64,000 nucleotides of DNA from Pseudomonas sp. CFBP13508 (GCF_005233515.1 NZ_QFZZ01000001.1:897320-961319); one strand, 5' to 3'; counted from the first letter of the stretch, positions 29,726 to 38,506 are shown. Made by a program: numbers and translations. Notes: generated by a model not told the origin, from the sequence alone.

Positions 29726-30076
29726 ATGGCACAAGATAAACAACAAGGCAGCATGTCAGTTAACGAAGCAGGAAAAAAAGGTGGTGAAGCCACTTCGGCT
29801 TCGCACGACAAAGAGTTCTATCAGGAAATCGGCAGTAAGGGCGGCCAGAACAGTGGCGGCAACTTCAAGAATGATCCTGAGCGCGCCTCCGAAGCCGGCA
29901 GCAAGGGTGGCCAGAACAGCGGTGGCAATTTTGCCAACGACCGGGACAGAGCGTCCGAAGCCGGCAGCAAGGGCGGCCAGAGCAGCGGCGGGAACTTCGC
30001 CAACGATCGGGAAAAAGCCTCTGAAGCCGGACACAAAGGTGGTCAAAACAGCCATGGTGGCGGGCGCAACAGTTAA
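29726..30076 (+). CDS. KGG-repeat stress protein, 116 aa
   Basis: Starts MAQDKQQGSMSVNEAGKKGG. After a first KGG unit it carries tandem units of about 22 residues (GGNFANDREKASEAGSKGGQ pattern), five KGG motifs in all, and ends QNSHGGGRNS like the protein at 29080. GAGGAAG lies eight bases before the ATG. Such hydrophilins are expected in the cytosol and linked to desiccation, acid or general stress survival; direct function is unknown. Confidence 0.85.
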   Translation: MAQDKQQGSMSVNEAGKKGGEATSASHDKEFYQEIGSKGGQNSGGNFKNDPERASEAGSKGGQNSGGNFANDRDRASEAGSKGGQSSGGNFANDREKASEAGHKGGQNSHGGGRNS

Positions 30077-30086
30077 TGCGCCGGGT

Positions 30087-30109
30087 GCAGGGGAGCGTGG
30101 CTCCCCTGC
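30087..30109 (+). terminator. Hairpin after the large KGG gene
   Basis: GCAGGGGAGC, loop GTG, GCTCCCCTGC. Strong stem 10 bases after the stop, without a good T run. Confidence 0.6.
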
Positions 30110-30173
30110 CCACTTTCATTCAAGCGAAATTACAGCTATTGCTTAGGAGTCCTGACCAGCCGAGGGAATCGCC

Positions 30174-30725
30174 ATGCCTGTTCATGTCATCAACTTCACC
30201 GGCCCGATCAATGCCTCGACGTGCGGCCAACTGATCGATAAAGCCTCGCTCGCCGTAAAGGAAGATGCACCCAGACTCATCGTCAACATCGCCACCATGG
30301 GCGGTGAGTGCAGTTACGGCTTCACCATGTACAACTTCCTGCTGGCCCTGCCAATTCCGGTGCACACGCACAATCTGGGAACGGTCGAGTCAATGGGCAA
30401 TATCGTCTTTCTCGCCGGCCAGCGCCGCACCGCCTGTACCCACAGCAAGTTTCTGTTTCACCCATTTCATTGGCACCTGCAAGGTTCAGTCGATCACTCG
30501 CGCATGTCGGAATACGCCATGAGCCTGGATTATGACTTGCACCTCTACGCGCAGATCGTCGCCGAACGTACGACTAACGGGAAAAACGCGTTGGAGACAG
30601 AGAAGTACCTGACCGCAGCTCCACGCATCATCAATCCTGAAGAAGCCTTGCATTCAGGTCTGATCACTGCAGTTGAAAACACAGAGGTTCATGCCGACTT
30701 TGTCTGCTCGTGCATTTACTCCTGA
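30174..30725 (+). CDS. Solitary ClpP-like serine peptidase
   Basis: A 183-residue ClpP/crotonase-fold protein. The nucleophile region is GTVESMGNIVFLAG (S73), equivalent to the ASMGA motif in ClpP, with the oxyanion-type glycine pair in IATMGGECSYGF, and H96 in FLFHPFHW at the catalytic His position. The third catalytic residue is not obvious. It is shorter than housekeeping ClpP (about 200 aa), and no ClpX or ClpA gene is near. The neighbours are stress-type KGG genes, so a stress-linked function is possible. It might need a cellular Clp ATPase or act alone; I cannot tell. Confidence 0.8.
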   Translation: MPVHVINFTGPINASTCGQLIDKASLAVKEDAPRLIVNIATMGGECSYGFTMYNFLLALPIPVHTHNLGTVESMGNIVFLAGQRRTACTHSKFLFHPFHWHLQGSVDHSRMSEYAMSLDYDLHLYAQIVAERTTNGKNALETEKYLTAAPRIINPEEALHSGLITAVENTEVHADFVCSCIYS

Positions 30726-30931
30726 ACTCCGATTGAATAACGCGTCGTAGCGGGCGCGTTCCTGTCTCCACACTCTTCTAAGCGATCGATATTTCGACAG
30801 AACTTGTACAGCTTTAGCCCGCCGTACAGGCCCTCCAAGCGCCCAATCAGCCGGTCATCACGCCCGCATCAATTTCTCTGAATTATTCATTTCGCCAGAT
30901 ATCCCTCTTCTTAAGCAGCCGGAGGAAATGT

Positions 30932-31189
30932 ATGAGCGGAGCGGATTTGTACGTGATCGAGTACCTGTTACATGGAAAGCCCAGGTCATTCGTCATTCGC
31001 ACAAGAAACATGAACAATGCCGAAGCGTGGCAGTGGGCTAGTTGCGACGCGGGTATCGCACCCATTCCCCGCCCCGGTCGACCTCCGTTGAAACGTTTTT
31101 CCAAACCGATGGCGGAACGCTTTGGCGTGACCGAGGTGCAATGGCGAGAATCGGTACCTCTGGTCTGGGAGGAGGATCACGTGAAATGA
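30932..31189 (+). CDS. Small conserved hypothetical protein (DUF6555-like)
   Basis: An 85-residue protein, MSGADLYVIEYLLHGKPRSF and on, with NNAEAWQWASCDAG in the middle. It resembles small Pseudomonas proteins annotated as DUF6555; I am not certain of the number. The ATG follows GGAGGAAATGT. The stop overlaps the start of the next gene (ATGA), so the two are translationally coupled. Confidence 0.72.
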   Translation: MSGADLYVIEYLLHGKPRSFVIRTRNMNNAEAWQWASCDAGIAPIPRPGRPPLKRFSKPMAERFGVTEVQWRESVPLVWEEDHVK

Positions 31190-31437
31190 CAGAACACACA
31201 TTGAAGTTCGGTTTCGGCCGATCCTGGGATGACGAGATGGCAGAAAACGCCGCGATGTTCCGCGAAGCCGATCTGCTCGAAGAAGCGGCTTACAGAATCA
31301 TCGAGGACGACACGGACAATCCTGAAGCCTGGGCCCGTTTCAGCGAAGCCAAGGCTCTGGCCGACGCCAAGCGAACGGCGGCCTTTCAGGACTGGATGCG
31401 CATCAAGCGTGCGATGAGCAAACCGCGCTCCAAATAG
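31186..31437 (+). CDS. Small hypothetical protein, 83 aa, coupled
   Basis: Starts MTEHTLKFGFGRSWDDEMAE in the ATGA overlap with the preceding gene; GGGAGGAGG lies upstream inside that gene. It is acidic and predicted to be helical, with a tetratricopeptide-like DDTDNPEAWARFSEAKALAD. Function not recognised; the coupling suggests it acts with its partner. Confidence 0.72.
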   Translation: MTEHTLKFGFGRSWDDEMAENAAMFREADLLEEAAYRIIEDDTDNPEAWARFSEAKALADAKRTAAFQDWMRIKRAMSKPRSK

Positions 31438-31449
31438 CGGATTTGCGCA

Positions 31450-31863
31450 TCATGGCTTGAGGATCAGCAGCGGTTCGCCTTTCGGCACGACGTAAGTGGC
31501 CAGTTCTACGCCTTTCTCGCTGCCAATGTTCTTCGCCACATGCGCGACGCCCGCCGGAATGAACAACGAATCGCCGGCCTTGAGTATCACCGGCGCTCGT
31601 CCTTCGAGCTGATATTCAAAGGTGCCACTGATGACGTAGGCGACCTCGACACCGGGGTGCGCATGCCGAGGCGAGGTGACGCCAGCGTCAAAATCGATAC
31701 GCGCCTGGATCACTTCGCGATTGTCAGCGCCGAGATCCTGGCGAACCAGATCGGTGCGGCTCAAGCCTTTCTGCCAGCTCGTTGCCGGCGCATCCGCCGC
31801 ATGGGCGAAGCCGGTCAGGGAGGCGAAGACAACGGCAGAAGCCAGAAACAGTGGACGATACAT
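31450..31863 (-). CDS. Secreted cupin-domain protein
   Basis: A 137-residue protein with a signal peptide (cleavage after GFAHA). A single cupin barrel is visible: motif 1 SPRHAHPGVEVAYVISGTFEY (G...H.H...E pattern), motif 2 GDSLFIPAGVAHVAKN. The metal-binding His residues are present, so it may bind a metal in the periplasm. The substrate is unknown. It is convergent with the small gene pair. Confidence 0.85.
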   Translation of the reverse strand: MYRPLFLASAVVFASLTGFAHAADAPATSWQKGLSRTDLVRQDLGADNREVIQARIDFDAGVTSPRHAHPGVEVAYVISGTFEYQLEGRAPVILKAGDSLFIPAGVAHVAKNIGSEKGVELATYVVPKGEPLLILKP

Positions 31864-31986
31864 GGTGGTGCCCTCTCAAACGTCGTGTTGGTGTGAGGGC
31901 TACTTTGGGTTCGGCATGTAAGGTGGATGTGTCTCGAATGCCCGGTTTGGTGTTGCCGTGTGTATCCGCAGAGGGTTGATACACGC

Positions 31987-32907
31987 TTATACAAATGTGT
32001 CGCGGGCCGCAGCCACAAGCCACTTTCTGAAAGCGCTGATCTTTGTCGAGTCAGCGGTTTCATGGGGTGTGACAAGATAGAACCCGAGATCATCCTGCAG
32101 GCGCAGGTCGAACGGCGCGACCAATCGGCCCGCACGCAGATCGTCGTTCACGTAAGTCGAACGCCCGATACACACGCCCTGCCCGTCAATTGCCGCCTGC
32201 ACCGCCATCATCGCCAGATCGAAGGTCAGCTTCGCGCCGTCGGCCAACTGCGCAGGCTGGCCGGCGGCGCTGAGCCAGGCCTGCCAGTCTATGGCGGTGA
32301 CGCCACTGACTTGTACAAGGGTGTGACTGGCCAGATCTTGCGGCGTGTGCAATGTCGTCGCCAGTGCTGGACTGCACACGGGAAATACCTCATCGGCCAT
32401 GAGAAAGTCCGCGCGCAGACCTTTCCAGTCGCCCCGCCCGTAGCGAATCGCCGCGTCGATGCCTCCTCGGCGAAAATCCACCAGATCGGTAGCGGCGCTG
32501 ATGCGCACATCGATGTCCGGGAACGCCTGCTGAAATGCCGGAAGGCGCGGCAAGAGCCATTTCGACGCTACCGAAACCAGCGTGCTGATGGTCAACACGC
32601 TGGGCCCGCGCGACTCGAGTAATTGTTGCGTCGAATGGCGCAACGCTTGAAATGCAGAACGCACCCCCGGAAGGTAGGCCTGCCCGTCTTCGCTAAGCGC
32701 CAGGCCATCCTTGAGGCGCAGGAACAATGCCACGCCCAACTCGGCTTCGAGGCGCCTGATCTGGTGACTGATTGCTGTCTGCGTGACGTTCAACTCGGTC
32801 GCAGCGGTGGTAAAGCTCATATGCCGAGCCGCCGCTTCGAACGCGCGCAGGCCGTTGAGGGAAGGAAGTCTGGCAGTCATAAGGCTAAGCGCATGAGAAT
32901 TTGTCAT
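31987..32907 (-). CDS. LysR-family regulator, GcvA-like
   Basis: A 306-residue regulator. The winged helix near the N-terminus (LNGLRAFEAAARHMSFTTAA, ELNVTQTAISHQIRRLE) is typical of the GcvA/AmpR branch, and the effector domain follows from about 100. It is divergent from a GST gene, 78 bases away, which is its most likely target. An ATG at 32880 (MTARLPSL) is an equally plausible start; neither has a clear ribosome site. Confidence 0.88.
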   Translation of the reverse strand: MTNSHALSLMTARLPSLNGLRAFEAAARHMSFTTAATELNVTQTAISHQIRRLEAELGVALFLRLKDGLALSEDGQAYLPGVRSAFQALRHSTQQLLESRGPSVLTISTLVSVASKWLLPRLPAFQQAFPDIDVRISAATDLVDFRRGGIDAAIRYGRGDWKGLRADFLMADEVFPVCSPALATTLHTPQDLASHTLVQVSGVTAIDWQAWLSAAGQPAQLADGAKLTFDLAMMAVQAAIDGQGVCIGRSTYVNDDLRAGRLVAPFDLRLQDDLGFYLVTPHETADSTKISAFRKWLVAAARDTFV

Positions 32908-32985
32908 ACGCTAGCACTGCAAATGACCTTTGCGGAAGTTTTGCCCGCAGGGGATCGTGGCGCCTCCAATTTCAAGGGACTTGCC

Positions 32986-33597
32986 ATGAAACTGTACTTT
33001 GCACCGATGACCTGTTCGCTCTCCCCGCACATCGTCCTGCGCGAACTCGGCTTGTCGTTCGAAATGATCCGCGTCAACAACCAGACCAAACGCACCGCTG
33101 ACGGCCGTGACTTCCGCGAGATCAATCCGAAAGGCTACGTGGCCGCGCTGCAACTGGATAACGGCGAAGTGCTCACTGAAGGCCCGGCGATCCTGCAGTT
33201 TCTCGCCGATCAATTCCCCGGGAACGACTTGGCACCTGCCGCTGGTACGTGGGATCGCACACGTTTGCAGGAGCATCTGAACTTCATCAGCTCGGAGATT
33301 CACGGTGCCAGCGCGCCATTGTTCAGCGGCGAATTTGCGGAACCGGTCAAAGCGATTTTTCGGCACAAACTGTACAAACGGCTGGATTACCTTGAGCAGA
33401 CGCTCACGGGTCAGGACTACCTGATGAACACGTTCGGCGTTGCCGATGCGTATCTGTTCACTGTGCTGACCTGGTTGCCGACGTTCAACATCGATATTTG
33501 CGAATGGCCAACTCTGGCTGCGTACATGCAGCGCATCGGCGCGCGGCCCAGTGTGCTTGCGGCCATCGCCGCGGAAGCAGCGACTTCGCCAGTCTGA
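32986..33597 (+). CDS. Glutathione S-transferase, beta class
   Basis: A 203-residue enzyme. The N-terminal thioredoxin fold begins MKLYFAPMTCSLSPHIVLRE with C10, the residue that contacts glutathione in bacterial beta-class enzymes; NPKGYVAAL and TEGPAILQFLAD complete the glutathione site. A helical C-terminal domain follows. The divergent LysR gene probably regulates it. The substrate is likely an electrophile or xenobiotic. Confidence 0.92.
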   Translation: MKLYFAPMTCSLSPHIVLRELGLSFEMIRVNNQTKRTADGRDFREINPKGYVAALQLDNGEVLTEGPAILQFLADQFPGNDLAPAAGTWDRTRLQEHLNFISSEIHGASAPLFSGEFAEPVKAIFRHKLYKRLDYLEQTLTGQDYLMNTFGVADAYLFTVLTWLPTFNIDICEWPTLAAYMQRIGARPSVLAAIAAEAATSPV

Positions 33598-33669
33598 ACG
33601 CGCGCGGGCCATGGCCGGAGGGAATCTGTAAACTGGCGCGATCTTCATTCACTCGAACAAGAGAAGCGC

Positions 33670-34050
33670 ATGGCCAATCAAGACATCACCTTCACGCCCG
33701 ATCCGGACACTGACTCGATTTCGTCCGACGTCGCCACCTTCGGCGGGATCATGGTCTCCACGCAGATCCCGACCCGCGCCGATGGCAGCCTGGAACTGGG
33801 CGGCATCACCGAGCAGAGCGAGTGCACGCTGCAAGCGCTGAAAGTCGCGCTGGAACGTGCCGGCAGTTCGATGGACCGGGTGCTGCACCTGACCATTTAC
33901 CTCACCGACATGGGCGATCGCGCGGCTTTCAATGAAGTGTACAAACGCTACTTCGCCAAGCCCTGGCCGGTGCGGGCGGCGGTAGGCGTGGCCTCGCTGG
34001 CGGTTGAAGGGATGCGTGTGGAAGTGACGGCGATGGCCGCGAAAGGCTGA
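33670..34050 (+). CDS. RidA-family protein
   Basis: A 126-residue member of the YjgF/YER057c/UK114 family, trimeric proteins of which RidA hydrolyses reactive enamine/imine intermediates. The catalytic Arg is present in KPWPVRAAVGVASLAVEG, followed by the conserved ...VEVTAMAA end. It starts 72 bases after the GST gene and could be co-transcribed. Compare the RidA-like gene at 41960, which lacks the Arg. Confidence 0.9.
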   Translation: MANQDITFTPDPDTDSISSDVATFGGIMVSTQIPTRADGSLELGGITEQSECTLQALKVALERAGSSMDRVLHLTIYLTDMGDRAAFNEVYKRYFAKPWPVRAAVGVASLAVEGMRVEVTAMAAKG

Positions 34051-34096
34051 TCGAATTTGCGGATGTCACTCAATGATTTTCGGATGACACACCGCT

Positions 34097-34173
34097 TTCG
34101 CGAGCAGGCTCGCTCCCACAGTGAATGTATTCCGGCCCGGATCTAACCCTGTGTGAGCGAGCCTGCTCGCGAA
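34097..34173. repeat. REPIN
   Basis: REP copies at 34097-34120 and 34150-34173 in inverted orientation, 29 bases apart; one base differs in the second (TGTGTGAGC for TGTGGGAGC). Confidence 0.9.
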
Positions 34174-34309
34174 GAGGCCGACACATTCAACACAATAGCC
34201 TGCCGAACTGACTCGATCACCAGCCACCATCGGGCAGCACACACGTGCCCACCAAGCGTTTCACGGGTAGAATGCGCCCCTTGCCCGTGACCGCCTGACT
34301 AAAAAAACT

Positions 34310-36298
34310 ATGTCCTTGCCCAAGCATCACCTGGAATTGCTCAGCCCTGCCCGCGATGTCGCCATTGCCCGCGAGGCCATCCTGCATGGCGCTGACGCCG
34401 TGTACATCGGCGGCCCGAGCTTCGGCGCGCGCCACAACGCCTGCAACGAAGTCAGCGAAATCGCTGAGCTGGTCGAATTCGCCCGCCGTTACCATGCGCG
34501 TATTTTCACCACCATCAACACCATCCTGCACGACAATGAACTGGAGCCGGCGCGCAAGCTGATCCATCAGTTGTACGACGCCGGTGTCGACGCGCTGATC
34601 GTCCAGGATCTGGGCGTGATGGAGCTGGACATCCCGCCGATCGAGCTGCACGCCTCGACCCAGACCGACATCCGCACCCTCGAGCGAGCGAAGTTCCTTG
34701 ACCAGGCCGGTTTCTCGCAACTGGTACTGGCCCGCGAGCTGAATCTGAAAGAAATCCGCGCCATCGCCGATGAAACCGATGCCGCCATCGAGTTCTTCAT
34801 TCACGGCGCGCTGTGCGTGGCCTTCTCCGGCCAGTGCAACATTTCCCACGCGCAAACCGGCCGTAGCGCCAACCGTGGCGACTGCTCGCAGGCGTGCCGC
34901 TTGCCGTACACCCTGAAGGACGAAAAGGGTGGCGTGATCGCCTACGAAAAACACCTGCTGTCGATGAAAGACAACAACCAGAGCGCCAACATCCGCGCGC
35001 TGGTCGAGGCCGGCGTGCGTTCATTCAAGATTGAAGGTCGCTACAAGGACATGGGCTATGTGAAGAACATCACTGCCTATTACCGCCAGCGCCTCGACGA
35101 CGTGCTTGAAGACCGCCCGGACCTGGCCCGCGCTTCCAGCGGCCGTACTGTGCATTTCTTCCTGCCCGATCCGGAAAAGACCTTCCACCGTGGCAGCACC
35201 GATTATTTCGTGACCGATCGCAAGATCGACATCGGCGCCTTCGATTCGCCAACCTTCACCGGCCTGCCGGTCGGTACGGTGGAAAAAGTCGGCAAGCGTG
35301 ACATGCAGGTTGTCACCCATGAGCCGCTGTCCAACGGTGACGGTCTGAACGTACTGGTCAAACGCGAAGTGGTGGGGTTCCGCGCCAACATCGCCGAGGC
35401 CAAAGGCGAGTTCGAAGAAGACGGCGAGAAGCGCTATCGCTACCGCGTCGAGCCGAACGAAATGCCCGAAGGCCTGTTCAAGCTGCGCCCAAGTCATCCG
35501 TTGAATCGCAACCTCGATCACAACTGGCAACAGGCGTTGCAGAAAACTTCTTCGGAACGTCGCGTGGCCCTGAGCTGGTTCGCCCGTCTGCGCGAAGAAC
35601 AGCTGGAAGTGACCGCGACCAGCGAAGAAGGCATCAGCGCCAGCGTCACCCTCAATGGGCCGTTTGGTGTCGCCAACAAGCCTGAGCAAGCGCTGGAGCA
35701 ATTGCGCGACCTGCTCGGCCAGCTCGGCACCACGCAGTACCACGCCACCGACATCAAGCTGGATGCGCCGCAAGCGTTCTTCATTCCCAACTCGCAGCTC
35801 AAGTCGCTGCGCCGCGAAGTGATCGAAGCGCTGACTGCGGCACGTGTCGCCGCGCATCCGCGTGGCAGCCGCAAGGCCGAAACCACGCCGCCGCCGGTGT
35901 ACCCGGATTCGCACCTGACCTTCCTCGCCAACGTCTACAACCAGAAGGCCCGAGACTTCTACCACCGTCACGGCGTCAAGCTGATCGACGCGGCGTATGA
36001 GGCTCACGAAGAGCCAGGCGAGGTGCCGGTGATGATCACCAAGCATTGCCTGCGTTTCTCCTTCAACCTGTGCCCGAAACAGGCCAAAGGCGTGACCGGC
36101 GTGCGTACCAAGGTCGCGCCGATGCAGTTGATCCACGGCGATGAAGTGCTGACGCTGAAATTCGATTGCAAGCCGTGCGAGATGCACATCATCGGCAAGA
36201 TGAAAGGCCACATCCTTAATCTGCCGCAGCCGGGCAGCGTGGTCGGCCACATCAGCCCTGAAGACCTGATGAAAACCATCCCGCGCGCACCGCACTGA
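34310..36298 (+). CDS. rlhA: 23S rRNA C2501 hydroxylase RlhA, U32 family
   Basis: A 662-residue U32-family protein. The length matches RlhA (YdcP, about 650 aa), which makes 5-hydroxycytidine at position 2501 of 23S rRNA, and not the shorter TrhP (YegQ, about 450 aa). It shows the U32 motifs ELLSPARDVAIAREAILHGA, the conserved E-G-R in FKIEGRYKD, and cysteine groups CVAFSGQCNIS, GDCSQACRLPY, KHCLRFSFNLCPK and FDCKPCEM, thought to hold an iron-sulphur cluster. Monocistronic. Confidence 0.88.
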   Translation: MSLPKHHLELLSPARDVAIAREAILHGADAVYIGGPSFGARHNACNEVSEIAELVEFARRYHARIFTTINTILHDNELEPARKLIHQLYDAGVDALIVQDLGVMELDIPPIELHASTQTDIRTLERAKFLDQAGFSQLVLARELNLKEIRAIADETDAAIEFFIHGALCVAFSGQCNISHAQTGRSANRGDCSQACRLPYTLKDEKGGVIAYEKHLLSMKDNNQSANIRALVEAGVRSFKIEGRYKDMGYVKNITAYYRQRLDDVLEDRPDLARASSGRTVHFFLPDPEKTFHRGSTDYFVTDRKIDIGAFDSPTFTGLPVGTVEKVGKRDMQVVTHEPLSNGDGLNVLVKREVVGFRANIAEAKGEFEEDGEKRYRYRVEPNEMPEGLFKLRPSHPLNRNLDHNWQQALQKTSSERRVALSWFARLREEQLEVTATSEEGISASVTLNGPFGVANKPEQALEQLRDLLGQLGTTQYHATDIKLDAPQAFFIPNSQLKSLRREVIEALTAARVAAHPRGSRKAETTPPPVYPDSHLTFLANVYNQKARDFYHRHGVKLIDAAYEAHEEPGEVPVMITKHCLRFSFNLCPKQAKGVTGVRTKVAPMQLIHGDEVLTLKFDCKPCEMHIIGKMKGHILNLPQPGSVVGHISPEDLMKTIPRAPH

Positions 36299-36368
36299 TT
36301 GACCGGCGTGCGCGGTGCTTCGGCGCCGCGCAATCCCGGCTGGCTCAAGCGCGGTAAATCGCAGGCAT

Positions 36369-36405
36369 AAAAAAACGCCAACTTCTTGCGAAGTTGGCGT
36401 TTTTT
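36369..36405. terminator. Bidirectional terminator (rlhA/tRNA-Gln)
   Basis: AACGCCAACTTC, TTGC, GAAGTTGGCGTT with A run before and T run after; serves both rlhA and the minus-strand tRNA gene. Confidence 0.92.
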
Positions 36406-36411
36406 CGTAGA

Positions 36412-36486
36412 TGGCAGGGGCGGCTGGATTCGAACCAACGCATGGCAGGATCAAAACCTGCTGCCTTACCGCTTGGCGACGCCCCT
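36412..36486 (-). tRNA. tRNA-Gln (UUG)
   Basis: On the minus strand the sequence folds as a 75-base tRNA with encoded CCA. The acceptor arm AGGGGCG pairs with CGCCCCT; the D arm has AAGCGGTAAGG; the anticodon stem GCAGG/CCTGC encloses TTTTGAT, with anticodon TTG (glutamine); the T arm is GTTGG-TTCGAAT-CCAGC. Its terminator is at 36369-36405. Confidence 0.97.
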
Positions 36487-36793
36487 GTAGCTCTGGTCAG
36501 CGGCTCCGTGAGGATCGCTGTGAGAACGGGGCGCAATTTAACAACATTCATTTCGTTTGGGAAGCCCGAGATGAAATATTTTTTGTTTTAAAACAGCCAC
36601 TTATTATTTTCGCGCGAAAACAATGGGTTTCGCCTCTGTGTATCACACTGTGTACGCGCCCCGCCGCCATACACGCCCTTGCAAAACTGCCGTGCGGGGA
36701 CACACAACGGATACCTCGCTACGCTTCAATGGCCCCAAGGTTTCAAGGGTTCATCCAGCCCCTTGGCCACAGGCTCGCAAAGGAGACGTCAGC
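36487..36793. other. Intergenic region between tRNA-Gln and the hydrolase gene
   Basis: About 307 bases. Positions 36540-36620 are AT-rich and probably carry the tRNA promoter (leftward) and part of the hydrolase promoter (rightward). The frame of the hydrolase stays open back to 36623, but without homology. Nothing else seen. Confidence 0.5.
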
Positions 36794-37828
36794 ATGAAAC
36801 AGGCTCTGCACACTTCTAAAATCATCCACGCGCTCGGCTTGTCGGTCCTGGCGCTGTCGCTGTTCGGCGCTGTCGGCAGCGCTCAGGCGCAAACCACAGA
36901 ACCGGCTGCCGTCAGCTATTCCGCGCCCTCGCCTTTCGGCCCGCTGAAGCACATCAAGGCTGGCTTGCTCGACGTGGCCTACGCCGAAACCGGTCCTGCC
37001 GATGGCCCGGTGGTGATTCTGCTGCACGGCTGGCCCTACGACATTCACAGCTACGACGAAGTCGCCCCACTGCTGGCTGCCAAGGGTTATCGCGTGCTGA
37101 TGCCGTATGCACGGGGGTATGGCGACACGCATTTCCTGTCCAAAGACACTCTGCGCAACGGCCAACCGGCGGCGCTGGCCAGCGACGTGATCGACTTCAT
37201 GGACGCGCTGAAGATCAAACAAGCGGTACTTGGCGGCTACGACTGGGGCGCGCGTTCGGCTGATATCGTCGCAGCGCTGTGGCCTGAACGTGTGAAAGCG
37301 CTGGTGGCAGTCAGCGGCTATCTGATCGGCAACCAGGCCGCAGGGCAAAACCCACTGCCGCCGAAAGCCGAGTTGCAGTGGTGGTACCAGTTCTACTTCG
37401 CCACCGAACGCGGCCGCGTTGGCTATGAAAAGAACACTCACGACTTCGCCAAACTGATCTGGCAACTGGCGTCGCCGCAGTGGAAATTCGACGACGCGAC
37501 TTTTGATCTCAGTGCCAAGGCGTTGCAAAACCCCGATCACGTCGAGATCACCGTGTTCAACTACCGCTGGCGCTTGGGCCTGGTGCAGGGCGAGGCGAAA
37601 TATGCCGCACTGGAAGAGAAGCTTGCGTCTGCACCGTCGATCAGCGTGCCGACGATTACCCTGGAAGGCGACGCCAATGGAGCGCCGCATCCCAAGCCTG
37701 AGGACTATGCCAAACGGTTTACCGGCAAGTATCAATTCAGGTTGATTGAAGGCGGTGTCGGGCATAATTTGCCGCAAGAGGATCCGAAGGCCTTCGCGCA
37801 GGCTGTGATTGACGCGGATCGCTTATAG
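36794..37828 (+). CDS. Secreted alpha/beta hydrolase, epoxide-hydrolase-like
   Basis: A 344-residue protein with a signal peptide (cleavage near SAQAQ). The hydrolase core shows the oxyanion motif LLHGWPYDIHSYDE, the nucleophile elbow GGYDWGARSADI with Asp as nucleophile, and a catalytic His in GVGHNLPQEDP. An Asp nucleophile with HGWP is typical of epoxide hydrolases and haloalkane dehalogenases; the exact substrate is unknown. AAAGGAGACGTC precedes the ATG. Monocistronic. Confidence 0.88.
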   Translation: MKQALHTSKIIHALGLSVLALSLFGAVGSAQAQTTEPAAVSYSAPSPFGPLKHIKAGLLDVAYAETGPADGPVVILLHGWPYDIHSYDEVAPLLAAKGYRVLMPYARGYGDTHFLSKDTLRNGQPAALASDVIDFMDALKIKQAVLGGYDWGARSADIVAALWPERVKALVAVSGYLIGNQAAGQNPLPPKAELQWWYQFYFATERGRVGYEKNTHDFAKLIWQLASPQWKFDDATFDLSAKALQNPDHVEITVFNYRWRLGLVQGEAKYAALEEKLASAPSISVPTITLEGDANGAPHPKPEDYAKRFTGKYQFRLIEGGVGHNLPQEDPKAFAQAVIDADRL

Positions 37829-37928
37829 GCGCAGCCCGGCTGCCGTTCCGTCTGTCGCAGGACTTGAACTAGAGGGGGCCATTTGCGTCTGAACTGATGC
37901 GATATCAACCCCCCCTACGGAAGCTATC

Positions 37929-38444
37929 ATGCTTTTAAAAAACAAGAGTCTCGTTGCTGTCATGTCCTGCGCCATGATGCTCGCAGCCGCCCCACTTCTC
38001 CCTGCTGATCTGTCCCCCATGAATTCTGCCTATGCGAAAGATGGCGGTGGCGGTGGAAATGGTGGCGGTGGCGGTAATGGCGGCGGTGGCGGTAATGGCG
38101 GCGGCGGTGGAAATGGCGGCGGGAACGGCGGTGGCCACGGTGGCGGCACAGGCGGTGGTCACAGCGGATCGGATCACGGCAGCGCCAACAGCAACGGCCG
38201 AGGCAATGGACTCAGCAGTGATCATGCCGGCAAGGCTGTTCGCGACCGCGGTGAAAGCGGCAACCACTATGGCAGCGATCGCAATGGCGATAGCGGACAC
38301 GGCTCAACGACCTCGGGCATCGCCCAGTCCAGAGATACGCGCGGCGTGACCAAAGCATCTGCCATCTCCACCTCGACGCCTGGGGATCACAATTCCAAAG
38401 GATTGAGCAACGCCACAACGTCGAACGCAAAGAAATCCCGCTGA
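37929..38444 (+). CDS. Secreted glycine-rich repeat protein
   Basis: A 171-residue protein with a signal peptide (MLLKNKSLVAVMSCAMMLAA, probable cleavage after SAYA) followed by a run of four GGGGGN units and further GGNGGGH units (residues about 38-75). The rest is rich in Ser, Gly, Asp, His and Asn. The repeated GGCGGTGGC DNA is prone to slippage, so its length may vary between strains. Envelope or matrix function is only a guess. Confidence 0.75.
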   Translation: MLLKNKSLVAVMSCAMMLAAAPLLPADLSPMNSAYAKDGGGGGNGGGGGNGGGGGNGGGGGNGGGNGGGHGGGTGGGHSGSDHGSANSNGRGNGLSSDHAGKAVRDRGESGNHYGSDRNGDSGHGSTTSGIAQSRDTRGVTKASAISTSTPGDHNSKGLSNATTSNAKKSR

Positions 38445-38475
38445 TCGGTTATAGATCAAGCACACAAGCACAAAT

Positions 38476-38506
38476 AAAAAGGGCGCCTGACAAGGCGCCC
38501 TTTTTT
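38476..38506 (+). terminator. Rho-independent terminator
   Basis: GGGCGCCT, GACA, AGGCGCCC followed by six T; ends the glycine-rich gene. Confidence 0.93.

Noticed and set aside
37935..38300. CRISPR-like short repeats
   Set aside because: The repeats are contiguous codon repeats without spacers. I found no CRISPR array or cas gene anywhere in the window.
38032..38349. Open frames overlapping the glycine-rich gene on both strands
   Set aside because: They arise from the GGC/GCC repeat composition; signal peptide, start and terminator support only the frame at 37929.
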